This document shows positions 48,801 to 55,449 of a stretch of 64,000 bases of DNA, piece by piece. Made by a program: the position numbers and the translations under genes. Under the pieces are notes generated by a model. That model was not told the DNA's origin, did no database searches, and worked only from the letters and a program-made list of their open reading frames with translations. This stretch comes from Marthasterias glacialis (taxonomy: Eukaryota > Echinodermata > Asteroidea > Forcipulatida > Asteriidae): assembly GCA_911728455.2 (NCBI GenBank), contig OU452227.1, positions 15,950,110 through 16,014,109 of the forward strand. The letters run 5' to 3'. Numbering within the stretch: position 1 is the first letter of the stretch; each line of letters begins with the position of its first letter.

Positions 48801-51381
48801 AAGTGTGTTTGCATGGGTGCTGTTAACACAAAACAATACCTGCTCAAGTTATGATTTGAAACATGATTAGTCTACTTCATGTTAAACTTGTTTTCTTCTG
48901 CAGCGGGTGCCATAAAATATGTCCTTCTCCCATAAGTGTAGCACATTTAGCTGGTAGGTGGTCAGTAGTTACAGTAAAAAGTAGCTGTAATCATTCTTTC
49001 CTTTAATGCTCAATATTTTTTCGGCATTTGTTAATGCGTATGGATATAAGTAATCTTATAACACACCTCTCACTGGTTCTTTATCCTGATTGGCTGAAAC
49101 ACGGTCACGTGGGGTGAACTGATATAACCTAGTGCATGAAATCTGCACCACCGTGAACTTGACGCGTGTCAACACACCGCACGCACTTTATTTGGAGGAA
49201 ATAGTTCGCAAAGCGGGAAATAGTTTCAAAAACCCAAAAACTATTGACTGGTAAACAGCGCCCTCAAGAGGTTTACAATGCTCATAGCTGTTTACAGTTG
49301 TAAAACCGTGCATCCTGAAAATATGGGTTTTTTTTTCACATGACATTTTGGACTGAGGTGTGTTATAAAACACATATGGACTGGCATTATTCGGGTAATA
49401 GTTCGGCCTCGGGGAAATAGGACCCTCTCCTGGTCACTCACAGGCCCTCGGGGTGCATAGACGTGCACTATTGCCATCATTGCTAGTCCATATGTGTATA
49501 CTAAACTTCCCAAAATGTGGTTGAAAATTCATAATTTCAAGCATCAACCACTCCTCAATACAACATGACCATGATTTTGTATATTATTTCAAACAGTGCC
49601 CAAAATCCAAACATGTATTTTTTAGCATTAGATTTTTCAGATTGTTTTCTTCAATAGCCAGTTGCATCTCTGTTAAGTAATAAGCTTTGATTTAATGTCA
49701 TTCCAGACCTGGTGATGCCATGATGATGTACTTTGTTTTTATAAGCTACAATATAGTGCAAAACTTGTACTGATGGGACATTGTTAAGTTTAAGATTATC
49801 CAATAACAAAAGTCGAGAACAAATTGTGTGGAATTTTGGTAGGGAAAAATAAGAACAAAGAAAGGGAAAAAAATATGAACAAAAACATAAGGCATTTGTT
49901 CAGCTTTGAGGCTGATACACTTAAAAACAACTTCAGTTACATATACATGCACATAGTATTCATTCATTCAATCGATGTGGAGCATCATAATGCCAAACGC
50001 ATTGGTCATGTTCCCTGTATCCAATAACAAAAATGGATGAGTATTCATTGTACAAGAAGGAACCACAAGATCTGCCCTGCCAGGCTCGGTTTGGTTACAC
50101 TGATTTGAATGGGAGAAAATCAAGATGGCCGTACCATGATAAAAGTCTATTGCTACATTTGTTGGTGGTTTGTGATCTGCCACGGGAACATTGTTCCTGA
50201 GTAGGGGCCCATAGTACCAGCTTGCTCACTGTCAGCTCAGTGTGTCTGAAGCAGTGACCTGCCAATCTTGGTGCTAACTCTCAGTAGTCCACCATAGAGC
50301 TCCTGGTTTATGTCTCTCCCTGTGCATCTGTTTTATCTCACGAAACATTCTTGTGTAGCAGCTGTTCAATTTCTCCTCTAGAGAGATGTCAGTGTCAATG
50401 CTTCACATCTGTAAAACAAAACTGATTCTACAGTGGCTGTGAAGAACTTCATCTATAGGACATCTAACTTGACCATATATTCTTCATGGAGTTGAGTGCC
50501 CTCCAGGCAAGAGCGATACGACCTTTCACACCCTTCTCAGTGTCATTCACCCCGTTCCAGTTCAGAATCTTTGGTGGTCTTGAAGGGATTGGCAGTTGCG
50601 CAGTTGAATGTCATGTACTTTGTCTTCCTAATGGTGAAAACAAGCCCCACTCTCACGCACTCATCCTCTGTTCTATGCAGAATTCAGCTGAGCTTGCTTA
50701 ATGTCATTTGATATTAGCTCTGGTGTAATTGTGGCTGATTGCGTTCACAAGCTTAGCTGGGATACCATATGCCCTCTGAAAATATTTAAGAGTAAACATG
50801 TTTTGTGCATACTGTTTTGTGCACACTGATAATTATCAAGTACTTAGGAAATGATGATTTTTGAGTAGCAACTGCTACATTTTCTATAACAGTTTGTATA
50901 ACATTTTGCTGCGCTATAAAAGGGAAATTGTCACTGTTCAGCAGCTGCACCTCAATGTACTATTAAAATATTTGAATGCCGTTGAGACTCATCAGATTTG
51001 GAAGCATTGGATCTTTTGCATAATTTATCTCCACATGGCATACAACTACTTTAGCCAATGAGAGGCTAAAAGTTTGGCAGCAGACAGACTGTATGTTTCT
51101 TATTGTGCACCATTTGGTACAGGCTACAGTCAAAGCCAAGTGAAATAAATCTGAAATAAACTGTTGAGTTTGTGAGGTATGATTTTAATAAAATCTCTCA
51201 TAATAATCACTGGTTTCTCATGTATTTCTTACTGCACATGGCTCTGCTTTACTAACTTTTTTTTTATAATTTTTTTTTATCCCACCACTTTATGTCAAGC
51301 AGGGCAGTCAAAAGAGCCAACAGAAGTGGTACATCATCAGCATCTGGAACACTTCAAGGAATGGTCAAGATAACTGTATGA
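6802..51381 (+). CDS. NDE1: NudE neurodevelopment protein (NDE1/NDEL1 orthologue), nine coding exons
   Basis: Joined exons: 6802-6884, 11757-11910, 18296-18444, 20302-20347, 21810-21900, 26920-27099, 30606-30700, 44911-44993 and 51303-51381. They total 960 bp and 319 residues (human NDE1 and NDEL1 are about 345). All phases match and no stops interrupt the reading. Residues about 1-175 form the long parallel coiled coil, with family hallmarks [50 protein letters not shown] and KDEARD. The C-terminal half carries [20 protein letters not shown] and [16 protein letters not shown], the conserved block that ends the family, and the protein finishes GMVKITV. Known role: cytosolic, centrosomal and kinetochore adaptor that binds LIS1 and dynein, regulating dynein in mitosis and nuclear or neuronal migration. 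The TP sites in the C-terminal half are candidate proline-directed kinase sites. One intron (5) uses a GC donor. Identification is very secure; whether it is called NDE1 or NDEL1 is moot outside vertebrates. Confidence 0.95.
7167..7295. repeat. Degenerate short tandem repeat (CGACTCAAATCCATCT)
   Basis: About eight imperfect copies of an ATCTCGACTCAAA-type unit. The complementary motif (TTTTGAGTCGGGATGG) recurs at 8375-8445, on the far side of the large fold-back, so the two may be outer parts of the same element. Confidence 0.7.
7558..8247. mobile_element. Large fold-back element with about 320-bp arms
   Basis: The left arm (7558-7880) and right arm (7923-8247) are near-perfect inverted copies. 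The arms include CTAGAACTATGAGGTTCGTT, GTGACATGTACAAAATCC, CGAGCGTTGCAC and CAAATATGGCGGCCGG. The loop is only about 42 bases. Each arm has its own inner hairpin (ATGAGGTTCGT..ACGAACCTCAT). No transposase is present. Open frames here are by-products of the inverted repeat. Confidence 0.88.
8659..9165 (+). mobile_element. MITE family A, 3'-truncated copy
   Basis: Starts TA-GACCGATTGGGCGACC and follows the 4038-4738 copy through TACCTAGCCTTG and GGAATCACACA to about the middle of the element, then stops matching. Confidence 0.65.
9692..10140 (-). mobile_element. MITE family A, inverted partial copy
   Basis: Begins TA-GACCAATTGCGC and matches the reverse complement of the right half of the 4038-4738 copy, ending near the complement of GAGCATTTATACCTAG. 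It faces the copy at 8659-9165. Confidence 0.65.
10141..11756. other. Rest of NudE intron 1
   Basis: No gene, RNA or clear repeat recognised. There is a short run of ACCCGG-type repeats near 10920-11010. Confidence 0.5.
11757..11910 (+). CDS. NDE1: NudE exon 2 (coiled coil)
   Basis: Acceptor TTTGCAG, donor GTATGG. Completes an Asn codon from exon 1, then reads [12 protein letters not shown] and [11 protein letters not shown], a typical heptad coiled coil. Ends in phase 0 after ADALK. Confidence 0.95.
12520..14525. repeat. Direct repeat pair flanking the DIRS recombinase
   Basis: Sequence at about 12654-12831 (CACTACATTCTTCCGTTA through GGTATGGCAGAGCTACTTGC) recurs in the same orientation at 14367-14524. 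The recombinase remnant sits between the copies. They may be split direct repeats of a DIRS/PAT/Ngaro-like element or two copies of another insertion. The 105- and 120-codon plus-strand frames here come from this repeat. Confidence 0.6.
12952..13985 (-). pseudogene. DIRS-type tyrosine recombinase, degenerate
   Basis: The minus strand reads, in broken frames, an N-terminal segment ([20 protein letters not shown], 13980-13786), a middle ([20 protein letters not shown]), a core ([20 protein letters not shown], then [13 protein letters not shown]), box HSFRSGG (13093-13113) and the C-terminal [14 protein letters not shown], ending LGI at a TGA (12952-12954). These match the DIRS/Ngaro recombinase family: the H-x-x-R, W and Tyr positions are recognisable. 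An in-frame TAG near the core Arg and at least two frame changes make it inactive. Such recombinases integrate circular retrotransposon DNA, so no target duplication is expected. Confidence 0.8.
14526..15420. other. DIRS internal or inserted sequence, unassigned
   Basis: Lies between the recombinase and RNase H remnants. It contains a 110-codon minus-strand frame (15059-15391) without recognisable motifs. It could be element sequence or a nested insertion. Confidence 0.35.
15461..15665 (+). repeat. Direct repeat, copy 1 (pair with 17216-17420)
   Basis: Matching stretches include GCCCTCTAGCATTC, AAGATAACAA and CAATGTGGTCTGCATTT, in the same order and orientation as at 17216-17420. The pair brackets the DIRS RT/RNase H region and may be its terminal or split repeats. 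Confidence 0.65.
15858..16390 (-). pseudogene. DIRS-type RNase H, frameshifted
   Basis: The minus strand first reads [16 protein letters not shown] (catalytic Asp), then after a frame change [17 protein letters not shown] (catalytic Glu) and [13 protein letters not shown] (catalytic Asp). It continues [19 protein letters not shown] and [20 protein letters not shown], diagnostic of DIRS-group polyproteins. The order RT, RNase H, recombinase on one strand supports one element, about 12.9-17.2 kb. Confidence 0.85.
16600..17175 (-). pseudogene. DIRS-type reverse transcriptase, broken
   Basis: The minus strand reads [54 protein letters not shown] and [10 protein letters not shown], then a TAA, then [18 protein letters not shown]. 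The catalytic YIDD codons are at 16772-16783. These are the palm motifs of DIRS reverse transcriptases. The stop and downstream decay make it a pseudogene. Confidence 0.85.
17216..17420 (+). repeat. Direct repeat, copy 2 (pair with 15461-15665)
   Basis: See the copy at 15461. It lies just beyond the 5' side of the RT on the minus strand. Confidence 0.65.
17421..18295. other. Rest of NudE intron 2
   Basis: Contains short GGCC/GGCA-type repeated words near 17470-17580 and otherwise nothing recognised. The 91-codon minus-strand frame at 17882-18157 lacks motif support. Confidence 0.45.
18296..18444 (+). CDS. NDE1: NudE exon 3 (coiled coil, LIS1-binding region)
   Basis: Acceptor GGTTTACAG, donor GTGAGT. 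Encodes [18 protein letters not shown] through [17 protein letters not shown], the most conserved part of the NudE coiled coil and within the LIS1-binding region known for the family. Ends in phase 2. Confidence 0.96.
18445..20301. other. NudE intron 3
   Basis: No gene seen. It contains the AGGTGTTCGG-family repeat near 19704-19760 and a CTCCTC microsatellite at about 19784-19848. Confidence 0.5.
19784..19848. repeat. (CTC/CTCC)n microsatellite
   Basis: A pyrimidine-only run of CTC, CTCCTC and CCCCTC units. Confidence 0.9.
20302..20347 (+). CDS. NDE1: NudE exon 4 (46-bp micro-exon)
   Basis: Too short to stand out as an open frame. T-rich acceptor ending ATAG, donor GTGAGT. Completes an Arg codon and reads [15 protein letters not shown], matching the family's SLEDFE.RLN segment. 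Ends in phase 0. Confidence 0.95.
20930..21030. repeat. Short tandem repeat, about 29-bp unit
   Basis: Three to four imperfect copies of CATCAACTGACATGAATGAC(C/T)CA. Confidence 0.7.
21810..21900 (+). CDS. NDE1: NudE exon 5 with GC splice donor
   Basis: Acceptor TTATACAG. Encodes [16 protein letters not shown] and VQRMKDEAR. The donor is AG-GCAAGT, a GC-AG intron. Only this choice restores the conserved KDEARD reading with exon 6; the nearby GT at 21905 would bring a stop in exon 6. Ends in phase 1. Confidence 0.94.
22110..22560 (-). repeat. Possible degenerate retroelement 3' fragment
   Basis: The minus strand reads a short broken peptide-like stretch ([16 protein letters not shown]) followed by A/T-rich sequence. 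It has the look of a LINE tail, but no diagnostic motif is present. Confidence 0.25.
23017..23864. mobile_element. Pogo/Tigger-like non-autonomous transposon
   Basis: Terminal inverted repeats CAGTCGACTCTCGTTAATA and its complement are flanked on both sides by TA (23015-23016 and 23865-23866), the Tc1/mariner-pogo target duplication. Both ends carry repeated ATACGAGGT words subterminally. It is 848 bp with no transposase frame. Confidence 0.85.
24330..24395. repeat. Short hairpin repeat (TGGAATGTTCCA)
   Basis: ATGGAATGTTCCATTTAACG is mirrored by TTGATTGGAACATTCCAT around GAGGCCAAGCCGAG. It is probably part of a small MITE. Confidence 0.45.
24572..25052. mobile_element. TA-flanked MITE, family B (GACTGATCCA)
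   Basis: Ends TA-GACTGATCCATTAAGCCC and GGGCTTACTGGATCAGTC-TA are inverted repeats, about 480 bp in all. There is no coding capacity. The termini share TA-GAC with families A and C. Confidence 0.8.
25594..26085 (-). repeat. Tandem pair of tRNA-derived SINEs
   Basis: Two copies with a 257-bp period, both on the minus strand. Each has GGATTCGAACC (B box complement), CTTAACCACTAGACCACCGAG (A box complement, split here for length) and the GTGGAAAAAAATCCAC hairpin. Apparent 62-66-codon frames across them are SINE sequence, not genes. Confidence 0.85.
26108..26370 (+). repeat. tRNA-derived SINE, inverted to the preceding pair
   Basis: Same family as 390-765 and 25594-26085 but on the plus strand: A box TGGTCTAGTGGTTAAG, B box GGTTCGAATCC, tail GGCAAATTGAAATTTATA. 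Together with the copy at 25840-26085 it makes a hairpin of roughly 240-bp arms with a loop of about 20-30 bases. Confidence 0.85.
26920..27099 (+). CDS. NDE1: NudE exon 6 (end of coiled coil and linker)
   Basis: Acceptor TTTCAACAG. Completes the Asp of KDEARD, then reads [10 protein letters not shown] and a low-complexity Ser/Thr/Pro-containing linker, as in relatives. I chose the donor GTTTGT after 27099. A weaker alternative, GTTTAA after 27087, also keeps phase 1 and would shorten the linker by four residues. Confidence 0.88.
27252..29278. mobile_element. hAT-type non-autonomous transposon with perfect 8-bp target duplication
   Basis: Left end CAGTGTTTTAGCTAGG and right end TAGCTAAAACACTG are inverted repeats. 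Each is directly flanked by TCATTGAT (27244-27251 and 29279-29286), a perfect 8-bp duplication, and the CAGTG terminus is typical of hAT elements. The 2027-bp interior has no transposase frame. It contains repeated GCACGGC words near 29170-29265. It sits in NudE intron 6. Confidence 0.85.
29692..29873. mobile_element. Short MITE with CAGGGGTGTGAG ends
   Basis: CAGGGGTGTGAG and CTCACACCCCTG enclose about 180 bp made largely of repeated TTCAGCTTTT and CAGATTTTT words. The target duplication is unclear. Confidence 0.6.
30606..30700 (+). CDS. NDE1: NudE exon 7 (conserved C-terminal block)
   Basis: Acceptor GAAATTAG, donor GTAAGT. Encodes [20 protein letters not shown] and LRKVG, nearly invariant across the NudE family. 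The acceptor has a weak pyrimidine tract. Phase 1 in, phase 0 out. Confidence 0.95.
30794..30973. repeat. Minisatellite, left segment (five 35-bp units)
   Basis: Five units of the 35-bp repeat (ACTGGATGATGGTATTGATA plus AAGGCAGTTTATGTG). The first is the most diverged. The last ends GTTTATGTAA, where the 7.8-kb transposon begins. Confidence 0.95.
31440..31830. repeat. Degenerate C/T-rich tandem repeat inside the transposon
   Basis: Many imperfect copies of a TCCCGTGTTATTTCCCAG-like phrase of about 18-30 bases. The open frames across it are low-complexity artefacts. Confidence 0.7.
31975..32851 (-). pseudogene. Coiled-coil plus BEN-like domain protein of the transposon, frameshifted
   Basis: Minus-strand exon after an acceptor (TAATTTCAG) ending at 32852. 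The first frame (to about 32340) reads [20 protein letters not shown], then a long charged coiled coil ([19 protein letters not shown] and onward) and a Pro/Arg-rich linker. After a one-base frame change near 32335 the second frame reads [35 protein letters not shown] and [20 protein letters not shown], ending at a stop at 31975. The second part has the pattern of a BEN domain (hydrophobic helix, F(T/S)..(E/D)L..SN, LD..+L), a DNA- or protein-binding module of chromatin proteins. It probably helps target or regulate the transposon. Upstream exons were not located. An overlooked mini-intron instead of a frameshift cannot be excluded. Confidence 0.6.
33113..33774. promoter_or_regulatory. Intergenic region between the transposon's divergent genes
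   Basis: About 0.7 kb between the two divergent transcription units. It should contain both promoters, but no unambiguous TATA box or initiator was recognised. Confidence 0.35.
33775..36015 (+). CDS. DDE-like transposase candidate, two exons, 577 residues
   Basis: Exons 33775-33897 and 34405-36015 join in phase 0 (donor CAG-GTATGT, acceptor TTTTTTTAG). Exon 1 encodes an acidic Ser/Asp-rich N terminus ([20 protein letters not shown]). Exon 2 encodes the catalytic region. Conserved-looking blocks are [13 protein letters not shown] (Asp 193), [32 protein letters not shown] (Asp 313) and [16 protein letters not shown] (Glu 357), giving a plausible D-D-E triad with 43 residues between the second Asp and the Glu. 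Near the C terminus are CTLESCAFC and a C2H2-type finger ([16 protein letters not shown]-x2-C-x13-H-x4-H). The frame is intact, so it may be functional or recently so. The motifs resemble the Zator/ISAzo13 DDE group, but at this distance that is an inference. Likely role: cutting and joining at the 52-bp terminal repeats. Confidence 0.75.
36289..37872. repeat. Three tandem 502-bp repeats plus partial fourth, inside the transposon
   Basis: Unit boundaries at CGTAAATCCCGGGCGTCGGC occur at 36289, 36791, 37294 and 37795, spacings 502, 503 and 501. Units are almost identical; the third differs by a few bases. Each unit carries the same minus-strand frame of up to 83 codons (with [20 protein letters not shown]). 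It is unclear whether that is coding. The high identity implies recent amplification or homogenisation. Confidence 0.92.
38396..38694. other. Subterminal region of the transposon, overlapping open frames
   Basis: Open frames of 85 codons (plus) and 93 codons (minus) overlap fully. The minus frame has hydrophobic segments ([20 protein letters not shown]). No known domain is recognised. It may be an exon remnant or chance. Confidence 0.25.
38753..44728. repeat. 35-bp minisatellite, main array of about 170 units
   Basis: A head-to-tail array with a 35-bp period (420 bases hold exactly 12 units). The consensus is ACTGGATGATGGTATTGATA plus AAGG(C/T)AGTTTATGT(G/A). Units differ mainly at C/T in GG(C/T)AG, at GTG/GTA/GGG before ACTGG and at TTTATG/TTGATG. 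Near 43170-43880 some units have TAAGATAAAGG, a short deletion. Five further units lie left of the transposon, so the array predates that insertion. It fills about 6 kb of NudE intron 7 and carries no gene. Confidence 0.98.
44911..44993 (+). CDS. NDE1: NudE exon 8
   Basis: Acceptor ATCTTTGCAG, donor GTAATT. Encodes [19 protein letters not shown], continuing directly from KVG of exon 7 as in vertebrate NDE1/NDEL1. Ends in phase 2. It lies about 180 bp downstream of the minisatellite. Confidence 0.95.
44994..46005. other. Start of NudE intron 8
   Basis: No gene, RNA or clear repeat seen. Confidence 0.5.
46006..46321. mobile_element. hAT-like MITE with 8-bp target duplication
   Basis: GGGTTCTCCCCAGG and GGGGAGAACCCT are terminal inverted repeats flanked by the direct repeat GATCGCCA (45998-46005, 46322-46329). 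The interior has repeated GTATCGGCC words. It is 316 bp, non-coding. The exact terminus may be one base further in because the repeat and duplication share an A. Confidence 0.8.
46589..47314 (+). mobile_element. MITE family A, third copy
   Basis: Matches 4038-4738 through CTAC.AAAGAGGTTT, GAATTTCAAATAGACAAAGG and TTCGAGAAAGAAAAGCCTC, and ends GCAATCGGTC-TA. The left terminus (TA-GACTGGTGCGCC) is more diverged and less certain. Confidence 0.65.
47400..48580 (+). pseudogene. Second DIRS-type RT/RNase H fragment
   Basis: The plus strand reads [20 protein letters not shown] and VFTRVLKP, then after frame change [13 protein letters not shown]; the YLEDWL codons are at 47604-47621. Further on are [20 protein letters not shown] and [12 protein letters not shown]. 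These match the DIRS1 group, where the RT box is YLDDWL, so the first catalytic Asp is changed to Glu. Stops and frameshifts abound, and a small MITE (47675-47797) interrupts it. It is from a different DIRS lineage than the copy in intron 2. Confidence 0.8.
47675..47797. mobile_element. Small MITE within the DIRS fragment
   Basis: CACTATTGGTTGGCAAACG and TTTGCCAACCAGTAGTG are inverted ends of a 123-bp insertion that breaks the reverse transcriptase reading. Confidence 0.6.
48904..48966 (+). CDS. Possible alternative NudE exon
   Basis: A pyrimidine-rich acceptor (GTTTTCTTCTGCAG) precedes sequence that continues exon 8 in phase 2 ([19 protein letters not shown]). Either GTGGTC after about 48966 returns to phase 2 and joins exon 9, or the frame runs on to a TAA near 49006 and makes an alternative C terminus. 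Transcript data would decide; there is no homology support. Confidence 0.25.
49056..49368. mobile_element. MITE with TTATAACACACCTC ends
   Basis: TTATAACACACCTC and GAGGTGTGTTATAA are perfect 14-base inverted ends around 313 bp of non-coding sequence. Confidence 0.75.
49368..49502. repeat. Hairpin repeat related to 4905-5090
   Basis: ACACATATGGACTGGCAT and its near complement TGCTAGTCCATATGTGT enclose GGAAATAGGACC and TGGTCACTCACA, also present at 4905-5090. Confidence 0.6.
50040..50705 (-). pseudogene. LINE reverse transcriptase C-terminal fragment
   Basis: The minus strand reads, with frame breaks, [43 protein letters not shown] and [26 protein letters not shown]. This is the usual C-terminal segment of RTE-like or related non-LTR polyproteins. 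Inactive. Confidence 0.7.
51303..51381 (+). CDS. NDE1: NudE exon 9 (terminal coding exon)
   Basis: A long T-rich tract and CAAGCAG acceptor precede it. Completes an Arg codon from exon 8, then reads [18 protein letters not shown] and GMVKITV before TGA. The basic, Ser/Thr-rich tail and short hydrophobic end fit a NudE C terminus, but this part of the family varies, so the exon is supported mainly by phase, splice signals and a clean stop. Confidence 0.72.
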
Positions 51382-51436
51382 TTAACCTTTACTGTACATT
51401 TTTAATTAGTCTAATTATTGAAGTAGATGTGTAATT

Positions 51437-51442
51437 AATAAA
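51437..51442 (+). terminator. NudE polyadenylation signal (AATAAA)
   Basis: An AATAAA hexamer lies about 55 bases after the stop codon. Other A/T-rich hexamers downstream could extend the 3' UTR. Confidence 0.5.
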
Positions 51443-51714
51443 GTTTTAATGGATTGTAACATAGAAGTTATAGAATGGAGAGTTATTTCATCGAATATGC
51501 ATCATTATTACCAAACTAATACATGTATATTATAAACTAAAATAACATGTTGGGGTTGACATCTTGATCAGCCCAATGGTTGCTGTAATCTTTACAGAAA
51601 TTTGTTGGGGTTGATAATTTACTTGAATTATTTACTGTGAAGTGTGAAAAGACACCCACAGAAGTATTTCTATATGAAATACTGCCAAGGTTGGGGAAAT
51701 ATAAATTAATATGT

Positions 51715-51808
51715 ATTGAGCTGAGACAAATTTGCTGATGTCAGACTCAAACCCATGACTTGTCAAATACCATACAAGTGCTCTACTAACTGAGCTTAAC
51801 AGCCCTGA
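51715..51808 (-). repeat. tRNA-derived SINE fragment
   Basis: On the minus strand an A box (AGCTCAGTTAGTAGAGCA) is followed by a B box (GGGTTTGAGTC) at tRNA-like spacing. The fold is not intact enough to call a functional tRNA. Confidence 0.65.
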
Positions 51809-52679
51809 TGTTATTTCTCTTGATATCTGCATGTGTACTGTTCAAATCGTACCAATATCAATAGACTAATTTAACACAATTGTCATAATGACACTCATAT
51901 CTAGGGTTGTGCAACTACGTTTATTTTACTTATGACTTCTGTTTAACTGTTTCTACCTATCCTAATCCGAATTGAGAAACGGAACTACAGTGCAGGGTAA
52001 TAATGATTGTTGGTGCCGGCTCTCTATTTTCTGTGTTTTGAGCCGACCTGTAAAGGAGGAGCAGATGTCAACACACTTTCCAGGATTAGGAATAGAACAC
52101 TCTACCCACTATACCCAGTCTTGATATACATATATCCCTTGAGTGCTGGTATAGTGTTTTCGGCAAGCAAGCTAAATGTAGGCCCTATAACAAATTGTAG
52201 GGGATTGAAAATAATGTATTACAAATTATAAATGAGAGATGAGGCACATTCCGGCCTACAAAAGGGATGTCAATCATTCTCCCTGGATAGTGTCTGGGGC
52301 TAACATTTTAAGGAAAATAGATAGTAAACCTCATGCTTTTGTGTGGGATTATGCTAGCCATGGTCGCTCAAAAGTATCATTATTGTTACTAATTCTTACA
52401 AAAGAAAGCAGGGTTCGTGTTATTAACATTGTAACTAATTGTTACAAGCTGAAAAGGAAGATCCCATTTTTTTTATTGTCGGTTTCATTTAAATGTTAAG
52501 GAACTTCGGAAATGGGTTTCAACGTTGTTTTTTTTTTTACATTTTTACCATGAACTAATTACGATCCAACCCTACTCATATCACAGGCCATGATTACTTA
52601 GGATTGTGCTCTAGCTCATAGACAAGTACATTGTGTATGTAGCAGCAGTAGTTTTGCAAATATAAGAGAGATCAACACA

Positions 52680-52770
52680 CAACTCTACTCACGTATGGAC
52701 TTAGCCGGGAATCAAACTATGGCTACATTGGTGAGAAGCAAGTGCTTTATGCACACTCCACCCTTGCCAC
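52680..52770 (-). repeat. Degenerate tRNA-like SINE
   Basis: The minus strand has GTTTGATTCCCGGC (B-box-like) downstream of GGTGGAGTGTGCATAAAGC (A-box-like), more diverged than the copy at 51715. Confidence 0.45.
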
Positions 52771-52799
52771 CCTTTAGAAGAAATTATAGCCAAATAGAA

Positions 52800-54830
52800 A
52801 TGTTAAACCATGGAGCTAACTCCCAGGAGCTCTCATTGGCTTTCTTTCATGACCTAAAATAACCCAAGTATTTTGTTCCTGTTTATATATGTCTGCTGTC
52901 TAAATGTAGCTCTGTGTTGTAATCTAATGAAAGGTTGTTGTCTTCCGTCGTTGGAGCTTCAAACTGGGACTCAAACTGCAAAATTAATATTGACCTAAAT
53001 AATTTTATGAACTTTTTGCCATTTTGTTTAAAAAATAGACAAATGTTTGAGCTATTTTGCCAACTGTTTGGTTGTCAATTTCTTTGGAATTTTATGTTGA
53101 AAATTTTTGTTTGGGGTAAGTTTATTTAATCCCAGAATTTCAAGGTTGAATTATTGCGGCATGTTTTTGAAATGGGGTTAGGGTCAACAAAACGGAAGGC
53201 GTCCAAAATTGATACTAATGGGGCATGCATCAGGCATGACCATGGTCAAATGATGTTTATTTTGCAACACGTTTCATGTACATTTTGAAGTATGTATACT
53301 GATATTGGATTCCATATTGTTGATAAGATAATTTGAGATACGTTTTTGGAATCAATGGCTACGTCGCTGCACTACCATTAATTTCAAAAAAGGTATATAA
53401 AATGAACTTAATGTAGCTGTGCGCACACCCTGTGTATTGCATAAAAAGCAGCAGCATTGTCTTATCTATGCATTACATCATGCATGATGTCATGTCACTT
53501 TAACATTTTGTTTTTCTCTGTCTACAAAATTTGATGACCTTTCCTTAACAAAATGTTACACTGTGTATAAACATAAAAGCATTGTTTTGTATGCCCCATG
53601 TAGCCAAATGCAACTTAATAAATGCAATCTCTTTATTGATGAACCACAACATCTGTAGATGAAAAAAAACAGACAGTATGTCATTCTTTTAACAAGATGG
53701 CTGGTACAGATGTTCTTAGCAATTTTTGAAATAAACTTAAAAATGATGTAATGTTGACACCTTATGTCACTACTCATTTTTTATCTGGGTGTTGAGTAAT
53801 GTTTCAAACAATTTTGATCCTGCAAACCTGATTTTGCCATATTATCATATAGACGTCATCATTAGTATATTTGAAAATATCTTTCAAATCGGCTGCAAAC
53901 CCCAAAATCGAGCCTGGGAAAATTTTTTTCACTTTAACTACCGGTCAGATTTGTGGTCATGTCAGTGAAAATATACATGTATATAGTGGTTTCCACAGAC
54001 AACACACACGCCGTCTAATGCTTCGTTTCACCCACACAAGGACAAAAAAGGTCTTATAAATACTGGCATTTTGTGGCTATTCAAAGGCATTCCCCAATAA
54101 CAGACCTTTGTCCTTTTGTTCAAAGAAGGGGATTACGAAGCATCGAGAGGCTTCCACCATTGTGCATTCATTGTATTTCAGCTGAATGGAGGTAAGTCAG
54201 AGTGAACTGGGAATCAAGTCATGGTTCCATGTTTAGTACCACTCCTATGCTGTAGTTAACAGCCGATGTTTTGCAATTCACGCTGTGAGGATCTGAAAAT
54301 TTCTCGGTCGAGAAACAAAATAGACAATCCAATAAAGAGAATCTTTTTTCCCATGGCATTGTCAAGTCGGGGTTTCTTTGTGCCAGCAGTACCCTCAAAG
54401 AAAAAAGATTCCAGCAGTTCCGCCAAAAGAATCCCGCCAGGGAAAAAAAAAGAATCACGGTGATAACTGGTTAATTTCATTTTTTAACAGTAATCTGATA
54501 CAAATAATTATTATGTGACATCGCTTTAGCAAAACAACAGAGAATATTACCGGTAGGATCTGGGTTTGCTGCCCACTTGTTCGTGGAATTTGCCGCCCAT
54601 TGATGGAAAGGGTAGGTAGCACCGCCCCAGAATGATCTCTTCAGCAGTGTCTGCTAAATTATATTAAACAAAAACTATTGCTGACGATATAGACTCGAGT
54701 TCATTTTCATCAAGAGGGAGGAGCATTACTGAAAAATCGCAATCCAGACTCTAGAGATTGGCTTCATGTTATACAACCCTATACTACACACATTCATTCA
54801 TAAACATACTAGGCCTTGTGATAGTAAAAT
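52800..54830. other. Intergenic stretch, nothing recognised
   Basis: A/T-rich. Short open frames near 54219-54480 overlap on both strands and have no motif support. Confidence 0.5.
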
Positions 54831-54844
54831 TTTCTTTGATGCCC

Positions 54845-55025
54845 CCTCCCCCCCCCCCCAAAAAAAATAATAAATCCTGGTTGCACCGTTGAGTGGCACA
54901 ACCAGACATCATTTTGGGAGGGGGGGGGCAAAGAATTTTTTTTGGGGGGGGTGGGGGCTATTTAATGTATCAAACCATTCCTTTGTGCGTTTTTTCGATC
55001 TCTTTTTTTGGGGGGGAGGGCAAGA
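54845..55025. repeat. Poly-C/poly-G low-complexity region
   Basis: Runs of C, A and G typical of degraded repeats in invertebrate genomes (GGGAGGGGGGGGGC and GGGGGGGAGGGC). Confidence 0.8.
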
Positions 55026-55449
55026 GGGAGAGCAAGGGTTCTTCTGGTTGCACCTCTGGTTAGATGCGGACCATATCTTTACATGCGATTTGACTCCAAA
55101 TGACATTGCAAGGGGTCTATATGGTGATTTTTATCATACATTTGGCTCTATTTTGAAATCGAACAGTGTTATAATTTGATTAAATCAAATGAACTTATAT
55201 GTGCATTTGACATTGTTTTCACTTTAACAGGGTTAAGTAAACTATTCACTTATTGCAACAATGGATTTTAGTAGAGAATGTAAATTAACCTACTCTTCAG
55301 AACTTAATGATGTTATATATTGTACCTCGATGCTTCATCGAGTGAAATGTCATAACTATAAATCTACATACTCTGCTATGTAACATTTATCATTGCAAAA
55401 GCATCTTATGATGTTTATGTGGTAGTATGTCTTATGAAACTCTTTATAC

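Noticed and set aside
54889..55179. 96-codon plus-strand frame
   Set aside because: Gly/Phe/Trp-rich translation of poly-G runs.
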